This document shows, piece after piece, positions 26,780 through 35,561 of a stretch of 64,000 bases of DNA (position 1 is its first letter; each line of letters starts with the position of its first letter). The notes under the pieces are model-generated. The model was not told the DNA's origin, searched no databases, and saw only the letters and a program-made list of their open reading frames with translations. The position numbers and the translations under genes are program-made. Source of the DNA: a marine gamma proteobacterium HTCC2080 (GTDB taxonomy: Bacteria > Pseudomonadota > Gammaproteobacteria > Pseudomonadales > Halieaceae); NCBI GenBank assembly GCA_000169115.1, contig AAVV01000008.1, positions 124,001-188,000 of the forward strand, written 5' to 3'.

Positions 26780-26827
26780 TTTCAATCAGTCGCTGCTCAT
26801 TGGCGATTTTTATTTTAGCGGCAGAGT

Positions 26828-27772
26828 TTAGTGCTTGCGGCGCAGCTGGGTGATCTCTGCCATGATCGCCACCGCAATTTCCCAGGGCGTTTTACTGCCA
26901 ATATTCAGGCCTACGGGGGCGTGTAGCCGCTGCAGTTGCGTCTCAGTGATTCCCAGTGCTGCAAGCCGTTCTAGCCGGGCGCGAGTTGTTCTGATTGAAC
27001 CCAACGCTCCTACGTACCAGGCGGGAGTTTCTAGAGCTTCGAGAAGCGCCATATCATCAATGCGGGGATCATGGGTAAGCGTGACAATGATATTTTTTGG
27101 GTCGTTGCTGCGGTTCGCAATGATGTCGTCGGGAAGGCCATGCAACAGTTCTACGTCGGGTCCTTGCCACTGAGCAATAACGTCTTCCCGCGTGTCGGTA
27201 ACGATCACCTCGTAATCCATAGCGAGTGCCAACTGTGCCAAAACCTGAGCGAGTTGTCCTGCACCTACCAGCAGCATTTGCATTTTGGGTCCAAGCCCTT
27301 GCTTCAATGAATTTTGTGTCAGGCTAAGAGGGACATAATCTTCTGCTACCTCTGCGCATGTGACGCCGGTTTTCAGGTCGGTCGTTCTGACCATGGAGCT
27401 CCGTGCTCGCAGAGCGGTCACCACGTCTATCACCCAATCTGCGCTTGCGGGGGAGAGCTGTTGCACCAAAATATGTAGCCGGCCTCCGCAGGGCAATCCT
27501 AAGCGTTCATTTTCCTCTGCGGAAACCCCGTATTCGATGAGTTGCGGGATGGAGGCATCGATCGCATGGGTACGCAGTTTGTCGAGCAGGTCTTCTTCGA
27601 CGCAGCCTCCCGATAGCGTACCAATGCTGTGTTCACCGCAGCATCCCAGCATTGAGCCTACCGGCCTAGGTGAAGACCCTATAGCCTTTACTATAGTGCA
27701 CAAATACGGCGCGCTGCCGTTTTGAAGCCACTCACCGAGTTTTTCAAAAACTTCCTGATCTTGGCTCTGCAT
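26828..27772 (-). CDS. XdhC-family molybdenum cofactor insertion protein
   Basis: A 314-residue XdhC/CoxI family protein. The N-terminal part has the motif GTLSGGCVEEDL and a Gly-Ser-Ser-Pro-Arg loop (GSSPRPVGS); the C-terminal half is a Rossmann-like domain (LLVGAGQLAQVLAQLA) ending near GALGS and an IGSKTPWEIAVAI stretch. XdhC proteins bind, and help sulfurate and insert, the molybdenum cofactor of xanthine-dehydrogenase-type enzymes. Its client is most likely the IorAB hydroxylase about 3 kb away. It is convergent with the patatin gene. Confidence 0.9.
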   Translation of the reverse strand: MQSQDQEVFEKLGEWLQNGSAPYLCTIVKAIGSSPRPVGSMLGCCGEHSIGTLSGGCVEEDLLDKLRTHAIDASIPQLIEYGVSAEENERLGLPCGGRLHILVQQLSPASADWVIDVVTALRARSSMVRTTDLKTGVTCAEVAEDYVPLSLTQNSLKQGLGPKMQMLLVGAGQLAQVLAQLALAMDYEVIVTDTREDVIAQWQGPDVELLHGLPDDIIANRSNDPKNIIVTLTHDPRIDDMALLEALETPAWYVGALGSIRTTRARLERLAALGITETQLQRLHAPVGLNIGSKTPWEIAVAIMAEITQLRRKH

Positions 27773-27843
27773 AACGGCTCGATGACTTCCTTGTTTTTGA
27801 GGGGGTTGTTTGTAGCGTAGGTTTTAAATGCTTACTCTGACGG

Positions 27844-28290
27844 TTAGCGGTCAGTCCAAGCGATGATGTGGTCCTCCAGCTGCTCGGGGTCGATCGTGGT
27901 TTCACAAATGACACGGTGCTTTACGGTGCAGGTGGCTCGGTGAACCAGCGTGGGATCTTCGCTTTTTAAATAATGCCACTCAGGTAGATCCTCACCCGAG
28001 GCAAGCAATCGGTAGGCGCAGGTTGCTGGCAGCCAGTGATAGGACTCAGAGTCCGTTTGACGTAAATCTAGACAGTCAGGAACCCGTGCTAATCGATTTT
28101 TGTAGTCGCTGCATCTGCCCGAAGAGTGATCGAGTAACTGACAGGCAACGCTGGTGTAATAAATTTCTCCCGTGTCCTCATCTTCGAGCTTGTTGAGGCA
28201 GCACTTACCACAGCCATCGCACAAAGATTCCCACTGTCGATCTGAGAGCTCGCTCATTGGCGTTGTTTGCCAAAACTTTAGCGCCGTCAT
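27844..28290 (-). CDS. YcgN/UPF0260 family cysteine-cluster protein
   Basis: A 148-residue protein of the YkgJ/YcgN zinc- or iron-binding cluster group, with Cys in CDGCGKCC, VACQLLD, CSDYKNR, PDCLDLR and later ATCAYRLL. The family is widespread in proteobacteria and its function is not known. The ATG overlaps the stop of the upstream GFA gene by four bases, so the two are co-transcribed. Full length for the family. Confidence 0.85.
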   Translation of the reverse strand: MTALKFWQTTPMSELSDRQWESLCDGCGKCCLNKLEDEDTGEIYYTSVACQLLDHSSGRCSDYKNRLARVPDCLDLRQTDSESYHWLPATCAYRLLASGEDLPEWHYLKSEDPTLVHRATCTVKHRVICETTIDPEQLEDHIIAWTDR

Positions 28291-28700
28291 GCTTTTGATA
28301 GGTGTGCAAGGGAGGCAGCATTTTTCTCCCAGTTTTGTCCGTCAAAGGGTGTGTCTGTGATCGATAAAACAGTCGCTAGATTGAGACATCGCGCATGAAC
28401 GCTGACACCGTCAGGATTTGATCTCGGGACGTAAAAAGATTTAACACCACAACTTTTACAAAAATAGTGTTGTGCCTGACCCGAACCAAACCGGTAGTCG
28501 CTGAGGTCCTCTGAACCCTTAAGGAGATGAAAGCGCTGCTTGGGGACAATCAAATGTTGGTAGTGGTTAATATCGCATATCGAGCAGTTGCAGGTATGTG
28601 TTTGCAAGTGAGCGGGGGCCTGTATTTGCCATTGAACATTACCGCAGTGGCATCCCCCTTCGTGGGTGGTGAACTCTAAAGCGCTGTCACTTTCAGTCAT
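28287..28700 (-). CDS. GFA-family (glutathione-dependent formaldehyde-activating-like) zinc protein
   Basis: A 137-residue protein with the GFA/CENP-V zinc motifs GGCHCGNVQW, CNCSICD and CKSCGVKSF. Such proteins were named after an enzyme that condenses formaldehyde with glutathione, but most members are of unknown function. It overlaps the YcgN-type gene by four bases and follows the small membrane-protein gene by six bases, so the three are likely one transcript. Confidence 0.85.
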   Translation of the reverse strand: MTESDSALEFTTHEGGCHCGNVQWQIQAPAHLQTHTCNCSICDINHYQHLIVPKQRFHLLKGSEDLSDYRFGSGQAQHYFCKSCGVKSFYVPRSNPDGVSVHARCLNLATVLSITDTPFDGQNWEKNAASLAHLSKA

Positions 28701-28706
28701 TGATAT

Positions 28707-29183
28707 TTACTCCCCTTTATCTGGGCGCTCTAATGTGGCGAAGGTACGAAATGCCAGTTCCTCAGCTAAAACCATACAAATGACTGTGGCAATAAAGGGA
28801 AGCGCGCCGTGCATAGCGCCGTAAAAATGTATGGCGTCGCCTAAAACCAAGCCGATAGCCCACAACATAGCGAATTTTGAGCTAAATAAGATCAGCCACG
28901 CAACAAATATCCTTCCAGCACTTGCTTGCAAGGAGTTTTTGTTTTTGAAGGGCTGAGAGGCGGCGTGCTCGATTATTAAGGTGACCTGCAAAAGTAGCTG
29001 TAACAGAATTGCGGCGACCAAGCCCGCCGTGAAACTGCTTATCTGTACTCGGTCCCAAAACTGGGAGAGCAGACCCAACACGATCAAATCTGCGGTAATT
29101 GCTACGTAGTAGCGTACATATAGCCTCTGTCGTGCATTGGGTAATGCGACTGAGGCGGATGCGGCGTGGTGATGTGCTTTCAT
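28707..29183 (-). CDS. Small integral membrane protein of unknown function
   Basis: A 158-residue protein with about four hydrophobic segments (near residues 28-45, 52-72, 88-112 and 122-145), and a His-rich, polar N-terminus (MKAHHHAASAS). I do not recognise a family. It is the first gene of a likely three-gene unit with the GFA-type and YcgN-type proteins, and is divergent from the metallo-beta-lactamase-fold gene. Confidence 0.6.
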   Translation of the reverse strand: MKAHHHAASASVALPNARQRLYVRYYVAITADLIVLGLLSQFWDRVQISSFTAGLVAAILLQLLLQVTLIIEHAASQPFKNKNSLQASAGRIFVAWLILFSSKFAMLWAIGLVLGDAIHFYGAMHGALPFIATVICMVLAEELAFRTFATLERPDKGE

Positions 29184-29284
29184 TGAAATTCTCCGCGGCG
29201 AGACAATGCGTAGGAGGAGTCTACCCGTCTGAGGTAAGGTTGTCGTCGAGACCTGAAATTTTGCGAGAACACAGGAATGTCGTT

Positions 29285-30193
29285 ATGAACCGCGTCGTCA
29301 TCATTAGCGCTAAAGCAATGCTGTTTACCCTGCTGCTGACCTTTAACTGCACCCTTATGGCACAGCCCGATCGCTTTTCTAACGTGGTGATTGAAGCGAC
29401 ACAGCTCACAGACTCGGTATACATGCTGACAGGGGCCGGCGGTAACCTCGCCGTAAGCGTCGGGGCAGATGGACTGCTATTAGTCGACGATCAGTATGCG
29501 GCCATGGCGGAGCGCATAGCTGAGGCCCTTGCTAACGTCTCAGGTACTGCTGAGGCGCACCAATCCCTAAAGTACGTTATCAATACGCATCATCATGGAG
29601 ATCACACGGGTGGGAATGACTTCTTTGCCAAAGCCGGTGCGACTATCGTTGCCAGTGAGGCGGCGCGGGTGCGACTGCTAGCTCGAGTTCCGTCACAAGA
29701 TAACCCTCTACCCGTCATTACCTACCACGAGGGCGTGCACATCTATTTCAACGACGATCGGCTCAATCTTGTTGTCCTTGAAGGGCACACGGACGGTGAT
29801 ACCGCCGTGTATTTCGAAGGTGCCAATGTTCTGCATGCCGGGGATTTATTTTTTAATAAACGCTTTCCATTTATCGACACTGACAGCGGCGGTAGTGTGG
29901 GTGCTTATCTGTCGAGTCAGGAGAAGTTACTCGCCATGATAAACGACGATACTCAGGTTGTACCGGGCCATGGTCCAATCGCTCGCCGCAGTGACCTGAT
30001 GGCGGTTCACGCAATGATTCGAGCGACTCACAAGTCGGTGACTGAAGACATTGGAGCCGGGTTGTCGCTATCAAGTATTCAGGAGAAAGGGCTTGACGAT
30101 ATGTACCAGTCTTTTGCTTGGGCTTTTATTAGTGAGGCCAAATGGATAGAAACGCTCTATTGGGATGTGATTGAAAGTAACGCAGTACATTAA
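29285..30193 (+). CDS. Periplasmic metallo-beta-lactamase-fold hydrolase
   Basis: A 302-residue MBL-fold protein with a signal peptide (MNRVVIISAKAMLFTLLL). The metal motif HHHGDHTGG, a further His in GHTDGDTAVYF, the Asp in LHAGDLFF and the His in VPGHGP are all in place, so a di-zinc (or Fe/Zn) site is complete. The layout is that of the SoxH/quinoprotein-relay and subclass-B-like hydrolases; a beta-lactamase activity should not be assumed. The start is the ATG at 29285, with AGGA nine bases upstream, and not an earlier one in the frame. Confidence 0.88.
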   Translation: MNRVVIISAKAMLFTLLLTFNCTLMAQPDRFSNVVIEATQLTDSVYMLTGAGGNLAVSVGADGLLLVDDQYAAMAERIAEALANVSGTAEAHQSLKYVINTHHHGDHTGGNDFFAKAGATIVASEAARVRLLARVPSQDNPLPVITYHEGVHIYFNDDRLNLVVLEGHTDGDTAVYFEGANVLHAGDLFFNKRFPFIDTDSGGSVGAYLSSQEKLLAMINDDTQVVPGHGPIARRSDLMAVHAMIRATHKSVTEDIGAGLSLSSIQEKGLDDMYQSFAWAFISEAKWIETLYWDVIESNAVH

Positions 30194-30195
30194 AC

Positions 30196-31110
30196 CTATG
30201 CGTTTAGCTTTCGCAGCCTTTCGATGAGACTTGAGGTATCCCATCGGCCCCCACCTAGATTTTGAACGTCACCATAAAATTGGTCGACTAGTGCTGTCAG
30301 GGGTAGGGAAGCTCCCGCCCTGCTAGCGGCATCAAGCACTAGACCTAAATCTTTTCGCATCCAGTCAACCGCGAAGCCAAAATCAAACTGACCTTGAATC
30401 ATTGTTTGAGAGCGGTTATCCATTTGCCAGCTTTGGGCCGCGCCCTGGCTAATAGCCTCGATGACAGCTGCCGTGTCGAGCCCCGCTCGATCGGAAAAAT
30501 GTAACGCTTCAGACAGCCCCTGAAGAACTCCTGCGATACAAATTTGATTAGCCATTTTAGTGAGCTGCCCTGTGCCGCATGGACCCATGAGGCGCACGCT
30601 TTTACCGTAAATAGACATCATGGGTTGGGCACTGTCAAAGGTGCTGGTCTCACCACCCGCCATAATAGTCAGCTGCCCTGACTCAGCGCCGGCTTGCCCA
30701 CCTGAGACGGGAGCATCTAAAAAGCCAATGTTCTTTTTTTGACACGCTGCCTGCAACTCCCGAGCAAGATCAGCAGAGGCTGTAGTGTGATCGATCAGTA
30801 TTGATCCTGGTTTGAGTGTTGCTAACACGCCTTGGTTCCCAAAGGTCACTTCACGGACGTCGTCGTCGTTACCTACACAAACAAAAACAAGGTCAGCGTT
30901 GAGTGCTGCCTCTGCCGGGGTTGGGGCAGTCTTGCCCTGATAGGTTTCATGCCAATGGGAGGCTTTGGTGGGGGACCTGTTGTACACCGTGGTGGGATAA
31001 CCTGCGCGTTGCAAGTGGCCCGCCATGGGGAAACCCATGGCGCCTAAACCTATAAAGGCTGCGCTTCGTTTTTGTTCTGCGGCGCCGTTTTGGGGCATAT
31101 CTTTGTTCAT
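30196..31110 (-). CDS. Beta-hydroxyacid dehydrogenase (3-hydroxyisobutyrate dehydrogenase family)
   Basis: A protein of about 304 residues with the family marks in order: NAD(P) loop IGLGAMGFPMAGHL, DAPVSGGQAGAESG with the substrate loop, and the catalytic Lys in GQLTKMANQI. It oxidises 3-hydroxyisobutyrate, tartronate semialdehyde or related beta-hydroxyacids. I start at 31110 (ATG) because the upstream residues to 31173 precede the fold; a ribosome binding site is weak for either. It is convergent with the MBL-fold gene, three bases apart at the stops. Confidence 0.87.
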   Translation of the reverse strand: MNKDMPQNGAAEQKRSAAFIGLGAMGFPMAGHLQRAGYPTTVYNRSPTKASHWHETYQGKTAPTPAEAALNADLVFVCVGNDDDVREVTFGNQGVLATLKPGSILIDHTTASADLARELQAACQKKNIGFLDAPVSGGQAGAESGQLTIMAGGETSTFDSAQPMMSIYGKSVRLMGPCGTGQLTKMANQICIAGVLQGLSEALHFSDRAGLDTAAVIEAISQGAAQSWQMDNRSQTMIQGQFDFGFAVDWMRKDLGLVLDAASRAGASLPLTALVDQFYGDVQNLGGGRWDTSSLIERLRKLNA

Positions 31111-31233
31111 GGTTGCTCGGTCCTGTGTCAAGCGACTGTCAAGATTACTCAATAGGCATACCTTGAGTCTCATGATGAGTTAACGCAAGCTGCTACAACT
31201 CGTTAGGATTCCAAACTGCTATGAGGTTCAAAT

Positions 31234-33045
31234 ATGACCACTCTATACAAACGTCTGAAGGCCTTAGCCTTGCGGTTTGCGCGTTTAACGACCATCACCT
31301 TGCTGTGGTTTTTATCCTGCTCGATTAATGCACAGTCCTTGGGTCCGGGTGCACGTCCCGTCGGAGCCGACTGGTCACGAAGTCCGGTCTATGGTGCCCA
31401 AGGAATGGCAGCTACGGCACAGCCCTTGGCCTCTCAAATCGCGATTGATATTTTGAAGCAGGGTGGCACGGCAGTCGATGCGGCCATCGCTGCTAACGCG
31501 GCGCTAGGGCTGATGGAGCCTACCGGTAATGGTATCGGTGGAGACTTATTCGCCATCGTGTGGGACCCTAAAACTCAACAACTCTACGGTTATAACGGCT
31601 CAGGGCGCAGCCCTGTAGGTCGCGATTTGGATGCACTGCTGAGCGCTATTGAGGCAATGAAGTCTGGGGGGCAACTGCCAAAGGATTATCGGGGCATACC
31701 GTCTCACGGTTCGCTAGCAGTTACGGTGCCGGGCACTGTCGATGGTTGGTTTGCGCTTCATGAACGATGGGGCGCACTGGATATGGATGAGGTGTTGGCG
31801 CCTGCCGCCGAATATGCCGAGATTGGTTTTCCAATGTCTCCTGTCATTGCGGCTGCGTTTGCAGCCAACCAGCGACGTTTCGAGCAGCGCGAATCCATGA
31901 TTGAAGAGCTGGATAATGCTCGCGCGCTGTATTTTCCTGAAGGAGTTGCCCCCGCTGTCGGAACGATGTTTCGTAACCCCGACCTTGCGAAAACACTGCG
32001 GACACTCGGTGCAGAAGGGCGGGCTAGTTTTTATCAAGGGCGGTTAGCCGAGCAGATGGCTGACTACTTTGAAGCAATTGATGCCGACCTTACCGCCGCC
32101 GATCTTGCAAATCATGTCGGAGAGTGGGTAGAGCCTCGGGGTGTCGACTACCACGGTGCGACGCTTTGGGAGCTCCCTCCCAACGGTCAGGGCTTTGCGG
32201 CGCTGATGATGCTGAATATTATTAAGCAGGCTGATGTGGCCGAAATGGAGCGGGGCTCAGCTGAGCTTTTTCATCTTATGGTCGAGGCTAAGCGTCTGGC
32301 TTTTGAGGCGATGGCGCAAACTTTTGCTGACCCAGTATTTGCTCAGATTCCCGTTGATCAACTGTTATCAGATAAGTTTGCTGAGGCACAGTATGCCCGT
32401 ATCAGCACAGACAAGGTTTTGACCGCTGAAGCCCTCGCAGTGCCCTTGGAGGGTGAGGGTGACACCACCTATTTAACGGTGGCTGATGCATCAGGCATGA
32501 TGGTGTCTTTAATTCAGTCTAATTACCGTGGAATGGGGTCAGGCTTGGTGCCCACAGGTTTGGGTTTTATGTTGCAGGACCGGGGCGAGTTGTTTTCGCT
32601 TGATCCGAAGCACCCCAATGTTTACGCGCCGGGCAAGCGTCCTTTCCATACAATTATTCCAGCTTTTGTGACTCGAGAGGGCAAGCCCTGGATGAGCTTT
32701 GGCTTGATGGGGGGAGGCATGCAGCCACAAGGGCATGTGCAGGTGCTTGTTAACATTGTGGACTTCAATATGAATCTGCAAGAGGCAGGGGATGCTGCAC
32801 GATTTTTACACGACGGTGGCAGTAGTCCCGACGGTGGAGACCCAACGGCCTATGGCACATTGTATGTAGAGCCAGGGGTTCCCGTAGAGACGGTGTCGTC
32901 GCTGCGTGAGCTAGGACATAACGTTGTTTTTGACGATACTGCGGGCCCTTTCGGGGGATATCAAGCGATACAGCGAGACCAACACACGGGGGTGTATTCC
33001 GGCGCTACAGAAATGCGTAAAGATGGCACGGTGGCCGCATGGTGA
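31234..33045 (+). CDS. ggt: Gamma-glutamyltransferase
   Basis: A 603-residue periplasmic Ntn hydrolase with an export signal (hydrophobic ITLLWFLSCSINA). The large subunit contains GGTAVDAAIAANAALG and EPTGNGIGGD. The nucleophile Thr that starts the small subunit after self-cleavage is in GDTTYLTVAD, followed by SLIQSNYRGMGSG and GGMQPQGHVQ. It hydrolyses or transfers the gamma-glutamyl group of glutathione and similar peptides. The length and both subunits are complete. Confidence 0.92.
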   Translation: MTTLYKRLKALALRFARLTTITLLWFLSCSINAQSLGPGARPVGADWSRSPVYGAQGMAATAQPLASQIAIDILKQGGTAVDAAIAANAALGLMEPTGNGIGGDLFAIVWDPKTQQLYGYNGSGRSPVGRDLDALLSAIEAMKSGGQLPKDYRGIPSHGSLAVTVPGTVDGWFALHERWGALDMDEVLAPAAEYAEIGFPMSPVIAAAFAANQRRFEQRESMIEELDNARALYFPEGVAPAVGTMFRNPDLAKTLRTLGAEGRASFYQGRLAEQMADYFEAIDADLTAADLANHVGEWVEPRGVDYHGATLWELPPNGQGFAALMMLNIIKQADVAEMERGSAELFHLMVEAKRLAFEAMAQTFADPVFAQIPVDQLLSDKFAEAQYARISTDKVLTAEALAVPLEGEGDTTYLTVADASGMMVSLIQSNYRGMGSGLVPTGLGFMLQDRGELFSLDPKHPNVYAPGKRPFHTIIPAFVTREGKPWMSFGLMGGGMQPQGHVQVLVNIVDFNMNLQEAGDAARFLHDGGSSPDGGDPTAYGTLYVEPGVPVETVSSLRELGHNVVFDDTAGPFGGYQAIQRDQHTGVYSGATEMRKDGTVAAW

Positions 33046-33159
33046 TCATGATTAAAAGCAACAATGCAAGGGTATGCCAGTCTGTCTCGACTCTATGCCT
33101 TGAGCGGCAGATGATGGTTACCTTGTCCAAAATCTATGCTCTAACCTCGAGGGCAAGCC

Positions 33160-33873
33160 ATGAAGGGTAAAGCTGTCGTGGTTGGAGCCGGAGGTATCGG
33201 TACTGCGGTTGCCAGCGCTTTGGCCGATCAAGGTTACAGTGAGGTTCATGTCGTCAGTAGGGGAGTCGAGACCCATTTATTGTCAAAAGTCTGTACTTGG
33301 TGCAGCGATTACAGTGACCCATCAATTGAGTCGATTGCCCGCGCTATCTCTGAACGCCCAGGCACGCTGGAGCGCCTAGTGATTACCAACGGCATCCTGC
33401 AGGGCGATGGATACCGTCCTGAGCGTGCTCTCAGACAGTTATCTCGGGCAACGATGGCGCAAATTTTTGACGTTAATACAATTTTGCCCATGTTATGGCT
33501 AGGTGCGTTTCATGAAGCGCTGCGCCAAGCCGATAAGCCTAGGATGGCAGTGCTATCAGCGCGTGTCGGAAGTATTGAAGATAATCACTTGGGCGGTTGG
33601 TACAGCTACCGGGCGAGTAAGGCGGCGTTAAACATGATGCTGCAGTGCGCCAGCGTAGAATTTGGGCGCCTTAACAAGTCGGCTCAGCTAGTCGCCTTCC
33701 ACCCCGGAACGGTTGATACAACACTCTCAAAACCATTTCAGCGCGGGGTGCCTGAAAGCAAACTATTCACTCCAAACTTTGTGGCGAAGCGGTTAGTCGC
33801 GCTATTAGACGATGTTCCCACGGCCGAGCGCTTGCTGTACCTAGATTGGGATGGGAAGCCCATCCCGTTTTAG
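33160..33873 (+). CDS. Short SDR (C-factor/CsgA-like)
   Basis: A 237-residue SDR-type protein. The cofactor loop VVGAGGIGTAVASAL departs from the usual TGxxxGIG, but the active site SYRASKAALN (Tyr and Lys) and the upstream Ser are present, and the C-terminus HPGTVDTTLSKPF is as in the CsgA/C-factor group. It is convergent with folE with only two bases between the stops. The role is unknown; similar genes often lie next to folate or pterin genes. Confidence 0.85.
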   Translation: MKGKAVVVGAGGIGTAVASALADQGYSEVHVVSRGVETHLLSKVCTWCSDYSDPSIESIARAISERPGTLERLVITNGILQGDGYRPERALRQLSRATMAQIFDVNTILPMLWLGAFHEALRQADKPRMAVLSARVGSIEDNHLGGWYSYRASKAALNMMLQCASVEFGRLNKSAQLVAFHPGTVDTTLSKPFQRGVPESKLFTPNFVAKRLVALLDDVPTAERLLYLDWDGKPIPF

Positions 33874-33875
33874 CT

Positions 33876-34583
33876 TCAACGAAGGAATTCGCTTCGTGCT
33901 GCGGGATTTTCCTTAAACATTCCCCCTAAGGACGTTGTTCGAGTTCGGGAGCTTGTGTCCATGACGCCTCGTGATTTGACGCAATAATGCACTGCCTCCA
34001 TCGACACAGCTACGTTATCGGTCTCCAGCAAGGTTTGCAGCGCTACCAAAATCTGCTGGGTCAGCCGCTCCTGCACTTGTGGTCGCTGAGCAAAGAACCT
34101 AACGATGCGGTTGATTTTGCTAAGCCCGATAATTTTATTGCGCGGGAGATACGCAACCCGAGCCTGGCCGTCAATCGTCACAAAGTGATGTTCACAAGTA
34201 GACGTCAGATCGATGTCATCAATCATCACCATCTCATCGACCTGCATTTTGTTGTCGATGACCGAAATTTTCGGGAAGTTGCCGTAGTCCAAGCCCGAGA
34301 AAATTTCGTCGATATACATTCGGGAAATGCGATCAGGGGTATCGCAAAGACTGTCGTCGGTTAAATCGAGGCCTAGGGCTTGGGTGATGTCGGTAAAAGC
34401 CTCTTTAACGATAGCCAGCTTCTGTTCCCTGTTCAGACCATTGTCAATTAGCGGCGTTTCCAGCCCGCGCGCGACTAGCGCCTCTCTGACTAACGTAGCC
34501 TCGCGGGAAATCGAAGGACGAAGGTTCACGGTGTTGTCTGCCAATTCTAGTGCCTGTGGCTTTTGGTGAGTAGATGTCAACAT
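33876..34583 (-). CDS. folE: GTP cyclohydrolase I
   Basis: A 235-residue enzyme that opens GTP to 7,8-dihydroneopterin triphosphate, the first step of folate synthesis. The zinc ligands are in STCEHHF and HYCVKSRGV, with the substrate-binding [14 protein letters not shown] and the SSRTRT region near the C-terminus. The first 40 or so residues are an extension as usual for the family. The cofactor site supports the zinc-dependent FolE1, not FolE2. Confidence 0.95.
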   Translation of the reverse strand: MLTSTHQKPQALELADNTVNLRPSISREATLVREALVARGLETPLIDNGLNREQKLAIVKEAFTDITQALGLDLTDDSLCDTPDRISRMYIDEIFSGLDYGNFPKISVIDNKMQVDEMVMIDDIDLTSTCEHHFVTIDGQARVAYLPRNKIIGLSKINRIVRFFAQRPQVQERLTQQILVALQTLLETDNVAVSMEAVHYCVKSRGVMDTSSRTRTTSLGGMFKENPAARSEFLR

Positions 34584-34812
34584 AGCTAACTCCGGTTGGT
34601 TTATAAGATATCTACGACACGGCTTGCGCGCTGGATTGCAGGTGGATCGGAGTTTTTAAGAACGTCTGCAAAGCGGGGCGTTTTAGATTTTTAGGTATTT
34701 GTGTTGTAGGGGCGACTGTCCTGCGCCCAAGGGTGTTGTTTGGTGTGTGAAAGCGTGTAGTTAATATTACATTTCGCGCTGAGTCACTGAGTATTTTTAT
34801 GGACAATGCGAC
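34584..34812. other. Intergenic region upstream of folE
   Basis: About 230 bases between folE (minus) and the Ysc84-type pseudogene (plus). It would hold both promoters. No clear palindrome or riboswitch-like fold was recognised. Confidence 0.4.
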
Positions 34813-35361
34813 ATGGTAAGAAAATAGTTAGGAATGGTTACTGCATTATTAATGGTCACCTTTGGCGGTAATGCCTTTGCTTAAGACGATAGTGAAGTGA
34901 TCGAGCGCTTTCGCAAAGCTGGTGCGGGTGAATTGATTGATGCTGCTTATGGCAATGCCGTTTTTCCCACGATTGGCAAAGGTGACATTGGTATTGGTGG
35001 TGCGCATGCTTCTGGCCGTGTTTACAACGGCAAGAGCAAGCTAATGGGCGAAACAAAAATGACCCAGATTATCTCCGGATTGCAGCTGGGTGGATAGGCT
35101 TTTAGCCAACTTATCCTGTTCGAAGATGAAAGATCTTTCGATGAGTTTACCGGTGGTAATTTTGAATTCGGCGCTCAGATTACGGCAGTAGCATTAACGG
35201 CGGGGGCTTGAGCCGAGGCGACCACGACGGGTGCGGGTACCAACGCTTCAGGTGGGGAAAATAACGCCAACGTCGGTAGTTCAGGATTTCGCAAGGGTAT
35301 GGCCACCTTTACGATAACCAAAGGCGGACAGAAATTCTCCTACCGGCCCAACAAGGAGTAA
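34813..35361 (+). pseudogene. Ysc84/SYLF-domain secreted protein, broken by four in-frame stops
   Basis: One reading frame from the ATG at 34813 (or 34834, just after GGA) to the TAA at 35361 reads as an exported SYLF (Ysc84) lipid-binding-type protein: signal peptide VTALLMVTFGGNAFA, then ELIDAAYGNAVFPTIGKG, GAHASGRVYNGKSK, FEFGAQITAVALTAGA and GGQKFSYRP. It is interrupted by TAG 34825, TAA 34882, TAG 35095 and TGA 35209, with no frameshift. At 35095 the family normally has Gln (LGG-Q-AFSQ), so CAG to TAG is likely; the first two are also Gln-like positions. A short in-frame deletion near the end joins two Gly-Gly sites. An intact terminator follows. A sequencing artefact is unlikely with so many separate stops, but cannot be ruled out. 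Confidence 0.8.
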
Positions 35362-35375
35362 TGCTTAAGGAAGAC

Positions 35376-35400
35376 GCCCGCAGAAGCGGGCTTTTTTTTT
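35376..35400 (+). terminator. Rho-independent terminator
   Basis: GCCCGC-AGAA-GCGGGC forms a 6-bp GC stem followed by nine T. It lies 14 bases after the end of the Ysc84-type pseudogene and is in good order although the gene is not. Confidence 0.92.
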
Positions 35401-35561
35401 GCCGGATTTTAAGATTTGGTCGGGAATTTTACCGAATTGGTCAAAAAAGATGGCTTAGTCGAGTTAGAACGCTGGGTCACTGGTAGACTTAGCCCGCGCG
35501 AATTTTTGATAGTTTTTATCTTGTTGGATGCGACAAACAACACTTTGGACAGGGAGTCTGC

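Noticed and set aside
29285-30193. Metallo-beta-lactamase-fold protein as an antibiotic resistance gene
   Set aside because: The HHHGDH site is shared with many non-lactamase hydrolases, and nothing in the context points to resistance.
34813-35361. Stop-codon readthrough or a changed genetic code in the Ysc84-type gene
   Set aside because: All three stop codons occur in it, while they end the well-supported genes of the window normally, so recoding would need to be specific to this gene; a pseudogene is simpler.
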